Assembly: GCF_040954645.1 (NCBI RefSeq)
Contig: NC_092804.1
Coordinates: 89,579,717-89,643,716 of the forward strand
Source of the DNA: Diabrotica undecimpunctata
Lineage: Eukaryota > Arthropoda > Insecta > Coleoptera > Chrysomelidae
DNA: 64,000 nucleotides
Direction: 5' to 3'
Numbering within the stretch: the first letter of the stretch is position 1; the number at the start of each line of letters is the position of its first letter. The position numbers and the translations under genes were made by a program. The notes below the pieces were generated by a model that saw only the letters and a program-made list of their open reading frames with translations, was not told where the DNA came from and searched no databases. Positions 1 to 12,313 of this stretch are shown piece by piece.

Positions 1-265
1 AAAGTATGTATAAAATTATAATTTATCCTACTTAAAAACATCCAATTATAAATTTTTGTCCAAAAATATTTACAAACGTAAAAGTTATAGCGAAAAATAA
101 ACTTTTAAATTTCGACTTTAACACCCTGTATTTTTCTTAATATCAATATTTTATTAAAACAAGTTGGCTTAAATCGTAATATTTTAAAGTGCAAAATCTA
201 CAGTTTCTGTTTGTACAATTACTTAAGGACCACCCTGTATATATAATATATATATATAATATATA
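1..265. repeat. AT-rich remnants of MITE-like repeats
   Basis: No coding potential was seen. The sequence CACCCTGTAT occurs at about 122 and 232 and recurs at 600 and about 24356, where it looks like the end of a Tc1/mariner-type miniature element. A short run of TATA repeats (about 238-264) leads into the mariner-like transposon. Calling this stretch MITE debris is an inference from these shared ends; whole-element boundaries cannot be set from the window. Confidence 0.35.
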
Positions 266-2510
<2,245 letters not shown>

Positions 2511-2660
2511 CTACGGCATTAAGTGAACTCCGCCCATGTTAAAATTCAGGTTCAATTGAGCTCCGTGGTCAAGTGGATACCGATATACGGAGCTCACTTG
2601 ACAATTCCGTAATATTGGTTCAGTCGATTCATCAACATGTAGAGTTTAATAATTTATAAA
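2511..2660 (+). repeat. Block start with tRNA-like A box and interleaved inverted repeats
   Basis: TGGTCAAGTGG (about 2566-2576) resembles a pol III A box, and GGTTCAGTCGATTC (about 2617) weakly resembles a B box about 50 bases on, the spacing seen in tRNA-derived SINEs. Two short inverted repeats interleave: TGAGCTCCGT (2557-2566) with ACGGAGCTCA (2587-2596), and GTCAAGTG (2568-2575) with CACTTGAC (2595-2602). The same arrangement is present near 39330-39377. A SINE head is the leading idea but is not proven. From 2660 to about 3480 I see no coding signal. Confidence 0.4.
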
Positions 2661-3479
2661 AATTTTTTGGAGCCCGTAAATACCCCTGTATCATAAATGT
2701 ATACCGCTTAGTTCACGTGTATATATTATAGGGGTCGTTCAGATCTTCTTCATTGTATATTTGAACCATACGTTTATCGGTTTAAGTAAGCTCTGAGAGT
2801 TTGGCAACTGTGCGATTATACCGTATATTTTCAACATATACCCTGAACGGTTTATATGGGCTCCTTATTTTTATCTACTGTTTGTAGACAGTGGAATGTC
2901 ATACGCATTACACTGTGTAACAGAGGATATCATATTACCTGGTATAACTAAGTACTAAAATGTAACTGGTTCTTTAAAAAACAGGTATGTAGATACAAAA
3001 GGATTTGGGCTTATTATTGAATGGAATGTTCGCTTGCATCGAAAATTTTATTTTTTCTGTATTTTTAAAGATGTTGTTTTTTTTATTTAATATAATTTTA
3101 TTAGTTCAATGCCGAATTTGATGTTTTTTTTAATTACAGAAATTTCGTAATATATTTTGTTTACGTGAGTATGTCTTTGTACATTTTATGTAAGCATCTG
3201 AATAATAGAAACTACTTTTATTTTATCAAATCTTCTGCGATATATTGTATAAAGCTTTTTTAATATTTTAGTTCTGGTCTTATTTGTGTACTACATATGA
3301 TATCTCGATAGAAGGTTATCTCAAAATAAATATGGTTAAGTGCTACAATAGATATTTTTGTGTTAAAATCAAAAGAAAGAATGGTTAATTTGTCTAACAA
3401 GGTATATTCGGCAGCAGAAGCATATAGTACAAGCGTCTATGTTTTAAGGGCGGAAGGACGTGCGCCTCATTTTTAGCTG

Positions 3480-4700
3480 ACAAGTTTGCGAAGAATATTT
3501 CTGGTCCTCAATTTACCTTTTAGTTTTAAACAATAATCTGTGACTGACCCGGTGTGATACAAACTATTATCAAGGAATTTATAGGAAGTCTACAGTTCAA
3601 TGATTTTATGACAAGATTGGATGTTCAGTTTTGTGAAAACGTCTATGTCGAGGAAATTGAAGGAGCACCCACGAGTTTTTCAGGGGTTTTGGCTGAAAAT
3701 TGATTCATAGTTTATTTTTATTGTGCAATAATAGATGTCTCGTCTATATAATAGAAGTCCTAGTATCTACCGTATGGATCGTTTGTTTGTGTAAATGTTA
3801 TACAGTGTAGGTGCCTTTATGCTACCCCAAGCGAGACCGTTCTTCATCTGCTATTCTTAACATTGAGTGATACAAAAAATATTCTCTTGTGTAGGCATAC
3901 GCAAATAATATAAGTGAGTTTGTTATCTAAGGGGATATCATATAGTTTTTCGAGAAATATTTTGTAATTTAAGGTGTCGTAAGCGGCATTTGGATTGAAA
4001 AATACCACCCCTGATACCCGATATTTTTCGTATCCGTCTTTGATGTGTTGGGTAAGATTTAGCATTTGTAATGTACCTGATCTTCCCTATCTATAGCCAC
4101 CTTTGTCTTTTAATTTGAGCTTTTCTTCAAATATCGGTGAAATCATATTAACGATCTTGTGCAAAATTATTTTAAATAGCTGACAAAATAAAGATATTGG
4201 CCGATAGTTTTTGTGGTCGTTGGAGTTTTTGCCAGGTTTAAGCAAGGTAACAACTTTGGCTTGTCTCTAGATTTTGGGTGTTTCCATAATTTGAATACAG
4301 TTGTTCATCATCCGGATAAGCCATTGTGGTGTTTTTGGTCCAGATTTCGTAATAAGCTTTGTGCTCAGATCCTCAATGTCGGTAGTTGTATTATTTTTCA
4401 TTAAATATGTAGATGGTGGATCCAAGCTCAACATCGTTGAAAGTTTCTCTGAAAGCTGACTGGTTTTGTCCTTTCTTACTTTGAGTTATTCTTTGCTTTT
4501 TTTCCGACAGAGATAGCATGTCTATATCCATAATGTGGTTTTCAGCGATAAGCTTTATTCCAAATACCCTACGTTAGGCCCTATATGTGTTTCCTGCACT
4601 AGAAATAAGTCAGATTCGTGTTTAGCGCATATGTCTGATAAGTTTAAGTAAAGTAAAGTTTCTTGATCTCTAGATATACCCTTAACAGTTATAAACATAC
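3480..4700 (-). pseudogene. Jockey-like LINE ORF2 remnant (endonuclease start + RT)
   Basis: Read on the minus strand from about 4690, the start of an AP-endonuclease domain is visible with a VQETH motif (catalytic Glu, about 4600). An internal deletion near 4520-4560 then joins it to the pre-RT and RT region. RT motifs include LLKPGKNSNDHKNYRPIS (about 4250-4200) and AAYDTLNYKIFLEKLYD (about 3990-3940), with FVSLN and a degenerate Y-D-D box near 3730. Multiple stops and frameshifts are present. Jockey-type non-LTR retrotransposons copy their RNA by target-primed reverse transcription, and this copy could not. The same fragment, with the same internal deletion, is at about 40250-41430. Confidence 0.7.
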
Positions 4701-5360
4701 GTTATTAGAATAGTTGGCCCTAAAAAGGACCAATTTGACAAAATCATATTAAAGGGGTAACTGAAGAATTAGCCGATTAATTATTTAATCATTACCCTGG
4801 GTATACACGATTGTGGTGGTTTTCTTAGTACTTAAATTTTCGTAAAGGCTCGTTCTTTGAACCCCATAAGTAATGCCTAATATTTTACTTTTTATTGAAA
4901 ATTTAAATTTTACATGCCGTGTATTACTTTTTGACGATATTTCGAATCAGATTTGTATAGTAATAATTTAAGGTATTAAAGAGCCTGTTTGTGGAAAATA
5001 AATAAGTTTGTGATATCGTTCGCAAATCATATATAGATAATAAAAAAATAAAAACAGTTAAAATAGGTGTAAAAAATTTCAACTTCATACATCGGCGCCA
5101 TTGTTCAGGTGATGGGTTTATCACAGATATCAAAGGTTACATTTTAATTCAAGGTTCTATTTGCGTATTTTCAATATTAAAAGAGTAGGAAAAGACACGT
5201 TTATGCTTTTATTTTTTTTTTTTAAATCTATTCTATTTTCTTTCTAGAGTTCCGTCTTTTTTGAACGACCTGTGGTCTTTTTTTAATTGGGCACTTGTCC
5301 AAGGCTATGACAAATACTTTGTCCTCTGCTATTCTAAATTAATATGACTGATTCATTTTC
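4701..5360. other. No recognisable gene
   Basis: AT-rich sequence shared with block copy 2 (41430-42190). Short open frames on either strand show no known motif. It could be the 5' region of the adjoining minus-strand LINE, but no feature demonstrates that. Confidence 0.4.
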
Positions 5361-5401
5361 TCTTTGTGTATCTTTTTCTTCTTCTTCTTCTTTTTTTTAT
5401 A

Positions 5402-5555
5402 TAGACATGACTGTCTGTTTTTCAATGTGCCTCCAGTAAGTTGCCGTTCCTTGGTTTTCGTGGTCTTCCTACTGATCGTCTTCCTATTGGGTAACCGTCT
5501 CTTGGCGTGTCTACTACTCTATTTGTTGTCATTCGGCTTATATGATCGTTCCCAC
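5402..5555 (-). pseudogene. RTE-like LINE ORF C-terminal fragment
   Basis: The minus strand encodes the typical LINE tail NDHISRMTTNRVVDT followed by GYPIGRRSVGRPRKP and ends at LLEAH, the extreme C-terminus downstream of the RT domain. The same segment occurs at 8338-8490 (identical gene end, few substitutions) and 42204-42345. The upstream join at 5556 is abrupt. Confidence 0.75.
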
Positions 5556-6250
5556 AAACCATCACAAACCATTGTATGGTGTAAATCCAGATAGCAAATA
5601 GATATTCTTCACTTTCTCGAAGAAATATTATTCTAACACACAAAATGAATAAATTGCCAAAACCTTCCTTGCATATTCTGTTCACTTATGAGGGGCAGCA
5701 ATATCAGTACCAGAATAAGGCGTATAGTCCTGGACTGGCTAATTGTTGGATAATAGGAAGCATGAGTGTAGCAGTTTTATTGCTTTCGGGACTGCACCAG
5801 GTATCGGGGAGCAGAAATATCATTACCAACTTAATGCATATAGGAATTGTTGCTTGAACTTTATTATTATTAAACAACACTACATTTCCTAGTAAAATTA
5901 TTATGCCTTTACAATAAGACAAATTTTCGATCGTTGGTTATGGAAACATCATGTACATACCACCGGGTTCCCCATGTCGATATCAAGCAAAATCCTTGTA
6001 ATAATGATACGGGAAACAAAAAACCAAAGATGAAAATATGCACCAAGAAACTCTGTTTTATTGAATAGACGAATAAAAGACAGATTCTTGATTCAAATAG
6101 TCAAAAAATCAATGAACAGCTTACTAAAATAGAAATAACGCCTATTTAAGATGTAATCCATTAACGGGCCAAGGTACAAAGCACTCCTGGCATCTGCTAA
6201 TGATAAAGATCTCATAAGAAACTCTCTCCGGTCCTCAAACATCTTTAACA
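5556..6250. other. Unassigned sequence specific to block copy 1
   Basis: This is the first part of a 2.8-kb stretch absent from block copy 2. An open frame of 70 codons at 5645-5857 and an overlapping antisense frame show no motif I recognise. The sequence is slightly less AT-rich than its surroundings. Confidence 0.35.
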
Positions 6251-6575
6251 AAGTGCACGAAAAATGTTTCACTTAAAATCAACGAAATGAAAACCAAATA
6301 CAAGCGAATCAACAGAAGAGACCAATTTAATAAATTTAGATAAAACATTATAGTCAACAACTACAATTTCGAAAGTATGGAACACTTTAAATATCTTAGA
6401 TCACTATTCACGGTTAATAATAATGCCACTAAAGAAATACAGTGCATAATTCAAACTTCATAGTACCTATTTTAATACATGGATGTGAGTCATGGAAAAT
6501 GACTAAAACAAATAAGGAAGCACTCCGAATATTTGAAAGGAAAATAATAAGAAAATTTTTTTAACCCCATTATCA

Positions 6576-6766
6576 TAATTACTATTTAAATGGGAATAAG
6601 CCACAATTAAAGGTTAAAGTTAGTTTATTGACGTTTCAATTTTCACTTCGGAAATCGTTCTCACTAATGTTTGTATTTTGAGACCGATTTCCTAAGTGGA
6701 AATTGAAACTTCAATAAACTAACTTTAACTTTTAATTGTGGCTTATTCCCATTTAAATAGTAATTA
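6576..6766. repeat. Fold-back (palindromic) MITE
   Basis: Inverted arms of about 85-90 bases (6576 to about 6662 and about 6680-6766) meet at a short centre, with only a few mismatches. The arms include AAGTTAGTTTATTGACGTTTCAA and CGGAAATCGTTCTCA in opposite orientations. There is no coding capacity. Comparable palindromes with a related core (GAAATCGTTCTCA) occur at about 21390-21590 in this window. Confidence 0.85.
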
Positions 6767-6969
6767 CTTTAAAATGTCACAAGAAAATAGCTTCAGAACT
6801 CATTATGATATCGCTACAAATCCGTATAGAATAAGAAAACATACTGAATAAAGAAAGCTCTCATAACGATATTGTTCAGGAAAATAAATCCCTTAAGGTA
6901 TATCGGACACATGCATAGACGCCAAGACGTCAACCTTGTAGAACTGGTATGGAAGAAAGTTAGCACAGA

Positions 6970-7006
6970 AGAATGCCACTTGGGTGACATGCCCAAGTGG
7001 CATTCT
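6970..7006. repeat. Perfect 15-bp hairpin
   Basis: AGAATGCCACTTGGG (6970-6984) pairs without mismatch with CCCAAGTGGCATTCT (6992-7006) around a 7-base loop. It lies in the C-terminal part of the LINE remnant, just after the point where the LINE protein reading is lost. It may be a local templated inversion rather than a functional terminator. Confidence 0.7.
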
Positions 7007-7110
7007 TATTCATATATAATGGAGAGTAAACATCCAATCATATCTCAAAAACTGAACATTTCATTTGATTGCAGATTCGTGAAAAATCAATCAACTTGGA
7101 GATAAGTTGT

Positions 7111-8139
7111 ATTCAGCGAAGGCCCACCCAGTGTAGTAGCGCTACGTATTGATAATTATAAAGAGAAAGAAGAAACAGTGACAAGAAGCAACAAAAATGG
7201 ACTGTGGAGCAAAGCTGCTTCAAAGTCTTTGATTGGAGAGGATTTAAATGAACGTATAAGAAATACAATGGATGATTGATGGATTCGAGAAACGTGGGAC
7301 TTGAGAAAGGCACTCTCCGAAACAGCTGTACTGATAAGATAGAATTAATTTTGTGGAAGTTTTGGTGTTTTATTGTTAAACAAAATGGAATTAACATACG
7401 ACATTATAATATACGCTATAATAACTAGACAACGTATATGATACGGACATATAAGGAGAAAGTTTAATGATACAATAATCTACCCAATATTTGTTATGAG
7501 TAAAAACGATATGAATAAACAAAATAAAGAAATCCATGGCAAAAGGCAAAAAGAGTAATGATTTAAAAATGAGAGAGGTATCCTGTGGATAACATGTGCG
7601 TAATTAGGAACGAATGGAGATGAAGATCAGAAGACGACAAAGAATGTTTTAAATTGATAAATGTATACAATTTTTAACAATGTATATTTATAGGTCATTA
7701 TTAGGGCCAACGTGCTAATTTTATGTAAAATAACACTTTTCAAGTTGGTTCGGTTACAGCACGGTGGAATCAAATACACCCAAAGTTAAAAACTATCGAT
7801 GTTTATATGAAAGATGAAACCTTATGGCACATGACCGTGCAATCTTGACACCTACACATTATCACATAATTGTGAACGGTATATTGTACCTAATTACTAA
7901 GAAGTTTGTTATTTTATTCTAAGAATAAGTTTAATAATTTACGGGAGATTTAAGTATTTAAAATTTTACAGGATCCGGTATCATAATAAAAAGTCAAATT
8001 TCACTACAACTCCATAAAAACGTGTTAAATTTTACTTTGGATATTCTTTTTGTGAATATAATAAGTAAAAATACAGTAAGTTTCATCTTCTTATTGTGCC
8101 GTATTCTAATTAAGGTTAGCGATTACTTCTTTAAACGCT
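7111..8139. other. No recognisable gene
   Basis: AT-rich. A few stretches near 7430-7650 (for example around MAKGKKSNDLKMREV) faintly recall the basic C-terminus of LINE proteins, but not well enough to call. The 94-codon antisense frame at 7113-7397 has no motif. Confidence 0.3.
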
Positions 8140-8336
8140 TCCCATAAATTATTATAGTTTAAATTTAACTACTTTATGAAAAAAATATTGCACGTCATAA
8201 ATTGCAGTAATTGAAAAATTACAAAAATCTCCTATTTACAGAGTTTTTTTTAAATTTCATTTGGTTTATTTTAATCCTACTTAAGGGCTTCTACTTTCTT
8301 AAACTGTTACACGATTACTCTACTCGATGTTAGTAC
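8140..8336. repeat. Dispersed repeat shared with 14335-14535
   Basis: About 200 bases match 14335-14535 in the same orientation. Shared landmarks include GGGCTTCTACTTTC, AAACTGTTACACGATTACTCTA and GCAGTAAT. In copy 1 it abuts the LINE end at 8338. There is no coding potential. This is a short dispersed repeat of unknown class. Confidence 0.65.
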
Positions 8337-8337
8337 A

Positions 8338-9238
8338 TGACTGTTTTTCAATGTGCCTCCAGTAAGTTGTCGTTCCATGGTTTTCGTGGTCTTCCTACTG
8401 ATCGTCTTCCTATTGGGTAACCGTCTCTTGCCGTGTCTACTACTCTATTTGTTGTCATTCGGCTTATATGATCGTTCCATTCTACTCTTCTATTTCTTAA
8501 CCAGTTCTTGATGTTCTCCACCTTGCATCTACATCGTATATCTGTACTTCTAGCTCTGTCCCATAGTATCTTACCATCAATTTTTCTAAGTGTTTTTATC
8601 TCTGTTGTTTCTAACGTCCTTTTTGTCCTCTCTGTGCCAGGTCTTGTTTCTGCTGCGTATGTCATTATTGGTCTGATAACTATTTTGTAAATTCTGCCTT
8701 TGGTTTCTTTCCCGATATTTTTATTTCTTCATATTGTTTCATTTAGGCAGCCTGCGGCTCTGTTTGCTCTATTCAGTGAATCTCCCACTTCAGTTTCGAG
8801 TTTTCCGTAGCTAGATAATGTGATACCTAGATATTTAAACTCCATCACTTGGTCTATTATCTGACCTTCCAGCTCCAATTAACATCTTAGTAAACTTGCT
8901 GTTGTAACCATGCATTTTGTCTCTTTTGAGGAAATTAACATGTTAAATTTTCTGGCGGTTATATGAAATTGGTGTATCATACGTTGTAAATCATCTCCAC
9001 TTTGAAAGAATAGTATTGCGTCGTCTGCATAGCAGATTATTTTAATTTGTTTTTCTCCCATTTGGTATCCTCTTTTATTTCTTACTTTTTTATTATTTCA
9101 TCCATAATCCGGTTGAACAATTGAGGACTTAGGGAATCTCCCTGTCTTATCCCATTGCCAGCTTCAATAGGGTCGGTTAGTTCTTCTTCTACTTTTACTT
9201 TTATTGTGTTGTTTTGGTATATATTTTCGATTGTTTTG
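8338..9238 (-). pseudogene. RTE-like LINE RT + C-terminus remnant
   Basis: Minus-strand order: GNGIRQGDSLSPQLFNRIMDEI (RT, about 9150-9085), then IICYADDAILFFQS with the YADD catalytic box (about 9040-9000), HQFHITARKFNMLISS, a frameshift, QVMEFKYLGITLSS (about 8850), AAETRPGTERTKRTLETTEIKTLRK, and the tail ending LLEAH at 8348. The fingers domain and endonuclease are missing. Stops and frameshifts occur near 9070 and 8880. The matching copy at 42204-42963 shares the fragment ends, so this is part of the duplicated block. Confidence 0.8.
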
Positions 9239-9411
9239 ATTATTCAATGAAATAGACATTAATTTGATAGTTTCCATTTTATTAGTACTGATGGTATATA
9301 ACTAGCATCTGTTGGTACTATATATCAATTTGAACATGTGGAAGTAAGAGCACTCTCTTGTTAGTAATTTCAGTGTAAATTATGACGAAACCAGAAATAA
9401 CCCATAATATT
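9239..9411. repeat. Block flank upstream of LINE insertion
   Basis: This matches 43800-43970 nearly base for base (for example GTGTAAATTATGACGAAACC). It supplies the left side of the target sequence into which the LINE at 9412-12312 inserted. Confidence 0.7.
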
Positions 9412-9519
9412 ATCCCACATCTCAAAGGTCTGCCTCGCGGTATCTGGGAGTCTCAATAATTTGCTTTTCATAGATAAAAACAAAAACCCACTAAGACGAA
9501 CAAAACAAAAATCAAAAAA

Positions 9520-10272
9520 TCCGTCAACCTGTCAATAGGGACATACAATATTAGATCAATGTCTACGGATAAAAAAGTACATGAACTGGAAGAAGAATTA
9601 ACAAACATAAAATGGGATATCAAATGCCTATCAGAAACTCGACGAAAAGAAGATACCCGGATACAGCTAAAATCCGGTAATCTACTGTATTATAAAGGAA
9701 ATGCAAAGAATAGTAAATTTGGAGTAGGATTTATAATAAATAAAGCTAGAAGTAAGCATGTCCAAATTATCAAAGGAATATCAGATCGTGTAGCCTATGT
9801 CGTACTTAAAATAAGAAGAACATCAATTAAAATTATCCAGGTATATGCCCCCACGACAGCTTATGATGACGAAGATATCGAACTATTTTATGAAGATATA
9901 TCAAAGGCTATGGAAGAACATAAATATCGTCTTATACTAGTAATTGGAGATTTCAATGCCAAACTGGGTAGAAAACTAAACAAGGAAGAAACTAAAATAG
10001 GAGATTTCGGGTATGGTCAGAGAAATGATAGAGGTGCTACTTTGATGAACTACCTAGAAGAAAAGCATCTAGATGCAATGAACTCCTTTTACAAAAAGAA
10101 GCCCCAACGAAAGTGGATATGGATCAGCCCTAATGGATCCACAAAAATTAGTGTTGACGGTAACTATGAAATGAAAAGAAAAATAATTAAAAACTGGGAT
10201 CTAGTAGATAGAAACAAACTAGGGCAATATAAAAAGATATACAAAGACCTATTAAAAGAACAACTTACTTAA
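9520..10272 (+). pseudogene. LINE endonuclease (AP-endonuclease-like) domain, C-terminally deleted
   Basis: The frame runs from about 9520 (SIGTYNIRS, with the Asn of the first motif) with an ATG at 9559. Visible endonuclease motifs are SETRR (catalytic Glu), VQIIKGISDRVAYVVLK, QVYAPT, GDFNAKLG (Asp and Asn) and WTWI-type WIWISPNGSTK. The expected final SDH motif is missing: after about residue 197 (ISVD) the frame jumps to GNYEMKRKIIKNWDLV, which belongs to the linker before RT. It would nick target DNA to start reverse transcription; without the His motif it should be inactive. Predicted products of this type are often annotated as craniofacial development protein 2-like. Confidence 0.85.
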
Positions 10273-11654
10273 AAATTAGACAGTTATGACAAAGATATAG
10301 ATGAAATAGACAACATACTTACAGCAACGATGATTACACCAGGAAAAGAAATAGCGAAAAAGGATCTAAAAAAGAACAACTGTATATCAACAGAAACAAA
10401 GAAGCTTATGGATAAAAAAAGGAAGCTATAGAATATGTAGAAATCAATAAAACAATAAGCAGAATGATAAAAGAAAATACGAGAAAAGAACAAGAAATAG
10501 AAATAGAAAAAGTAATGCAAAACAACAAAAATATGAAATGATTAAGAACGAAATTAGGTAAGTGTGAAATAAACAAAATAAAAGATGAAAACGGACTAGA
10601 AACAAACATTAAAGATGACATCATAAATATTATCCACCATTTCTATTCAGAACTGTATAGAACAAAAAAGGAACTACCAGAAACAATTAAAAACCAACTT
10701 AAGGCTAAAGTAAAAAATGTCAACCCAGAGCTACAGCCAGAAATAAGCAAATCAGAAATAAAGAAGGCATTAAAAGAAATGAAAAACAATAAATCGCCTG
10801 GAAATGATGGAATAACTGCAGAGATGCTGAAATATGGTGGAAAAGTGGTAATTAACACTCTGCATTCCCTTTTTAACAAGATATTAAAAGAAAAAAGAAT
10901 CCCAAACAACTTGAAGGAATCCGTAACCATTATCCTACACAAGAAAGGGGATAAAGCAGATATAAAAAAATACCGTCCTATGTATAAAAAACACTCCTCA
11001 ATGTAATGTATAAACTCATAACAAAAATTTTAACCAATAGATTGACGACAAAGTTCGATGGATACCAGTCAAAAGAACAAGCTAGTTTTAGAAAGGGATT
11101 CAGCATAAGTGACCATTTACTAAGTATGAAAATACTTATAGAACGAGCAAATGAATACCATATTCCTCTATATATAGCGTTCATAGATTTCGAAAAGGCT
11201 TTCGACAGTGTCGAACATTGGGCAGTGAAAAGTTCTTTGATTAACAGCAGAATTGACCACAGATATACGGAACTAATAGCCAATATATATAAGAAGCCAA
11301 AACAACAATTAAAGTATATGAATAAACAAAAACAATACAAATAAATGGAGGCGTGAGACAGAGTCATATCACCGAAACTTTTCAATCAGGCTTTGGAAGA
11401 TATTTTTAAAAGATTAGAATGGGAAGAAAAAGGTATACAAATTTGTGAACAACGCTTGAACCATCTAAAATACGCTGATGACATCGCATTGATAACAGAT
11501 AAAAATGAAGAATTATTTGAAATGATGAAAGAACTGGACGTAGAAGCTGGAAAGATAGGCCTTAATATGAATTACAGCAAGACCAAAATCATAACAAATA
11601 CAGATGAAAACATCACAATGAGGATCGTACAAGATGAAGTAGAACAAGTTCAGG

Positions 11655-11731
<77 letters not shown>

Positions 11732-12298
11732 GGGTCAGACTATAAAACTTAACAAAGAAAACCAAACAGCAGAGATAAAAAGACGAGTTAGACTGGCATG
11801 GGCGGCATTTGGCAAACTAAGCTACATTCTTAAAAACAAAAGATATCCACAGCATCTTAAGACCAAAGTATACAATCAATGCGTACTACCTGTTCTAACT
11901 TATGGTTCCCAAACGTGGACATTTACAAAAGCAAACATGGACATATTCATAAAAACCCAAAGAGAAATGGAAAGACAAATGTTGCACATAAGACTAATGG
12001 AAAAAAAGAGAAACGAGTGGATAAGAGAGAAAACAAAAGTGAGGGATGTTAGACAAGAAGTTGCAAAATTGAAATGGAGATTTGCCGGGCACAATATAAG
12101 ACAAAAAGAAGACCGATGGAACAAAATTCTTATTGGAGACCGTGGGAATATAAACGAAGCAGAGGAAGGTCCCAAATGAGATGGGCAGATGATATTAAGA
12201 AGCACGTGGGCTCTAGGTGGATGACTATACCGATAGACAGAGAAGAATGGAAAAGGATTGGGGAGGCCTATGTCCAAAGATGGACCGAAAAAGGCTAA
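10273..12298 (+). pseudogene. LINE reverse transcriptase and C-terminal domain
   Basis: After a stop at about 10272, the linker continues in shifted frames. RT motifs are NNKSPGNDGITAEML (10788), LHKKGDKADIKKYRP (10940), KEQASFRKGFS (11070), FIDFEKAFDSVEHW (11180) and KYADDIALI with the active-site Asp pair (11468). The region YIYLGQ is split by a 73-base (TA)n array (11657-11729). Reading then resumes with LGQTIKLNKENQTAEIKRRVRLAW and TYGSQTWTFTKANMD. The tail WRFAGHNIRQKEDRWNKIL, RSRGRSQMRWADDIKKH and IGEAYVQRWTEKG ends with a stop at 12296. At least five frame breaks are present. Confidence 0.85.
11657..11729. repeat. (TA)n array inside RT codons
   Basis: TA dinucleotides lie exactly between GATTATATA and TATCTGGGTCAG, the codons for D-Y-I-Y-L-G-Q in relatives of this protein. 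The natural Tyr-Ile-Tyr codons supply the seed TATATATAT. The expansion shifts the reading frame. Confidence 0.9.
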
Positions 12299-12313
12299 TT
12301 ATATAGAGATAGA

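Larger units (their letters stand above)
6250..7110 (+). pseudogene. LINE RT C-terminal remnant interrupted by a fold-back
   Basis: Readable pieces in order are INRRDQFNKF and FESMEHFKYLRSL (about 6310-6410, where intact relatives have FKYLGS), HGCESWKMTKTNKEALRIFERKIIRKFF (about 6480-6562, split by frameshifts), then, after the 191-bp fold-back, LRYIGHMHRRQDVNLVELVWK (about 6890-6957). These form the segment between RT and the C-terminus of an RTE-like endonuclease-RT protein. Frameshifts and stops are numerous. The order and strand are preserved on both sides of the fold-back, so the fold-back inserted into an existing LINE copy. Confidence 0.65.
9412..12312 (+). mobile_element. RTE-like LINE insertion
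   Basis: The insertion contains an AP-endonuclease piece, an RT and a C-terminal domain in one strand order. Comparison with the second block copy gives the empty site: flanks ending CCCATAATATT (about 9411) and starting CCGTTGATTGAATAG (12314) are nearly contiguous at about 43965-43995. The 3' end lies about 15 bases after the stop codon at 12296-12298, so the 3' UTR is almost absent. The element has an internal deletion after the endonuclease, several frameshifts and a (TA)n expansion. Confidence 0.8.

Noticed and set aside
5645..5922. Overlapping 70- and 72-codon frames considered as a small host gene
   Set aside because: No motif, no splice or promoter support, and location within a transposon-dense stretch.
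6970..7006. Rho-independent terminator
   Set aside because: The hairpin is perfect, but there is no bacterial context and no U tract. It is more likely a local templated inversion.
9559..10272. Host craniofacial development protein 2 gene
   Set aside because: Proteins with that automatic name are usually LINE endonuclease domains. The RT follows on the same strand.
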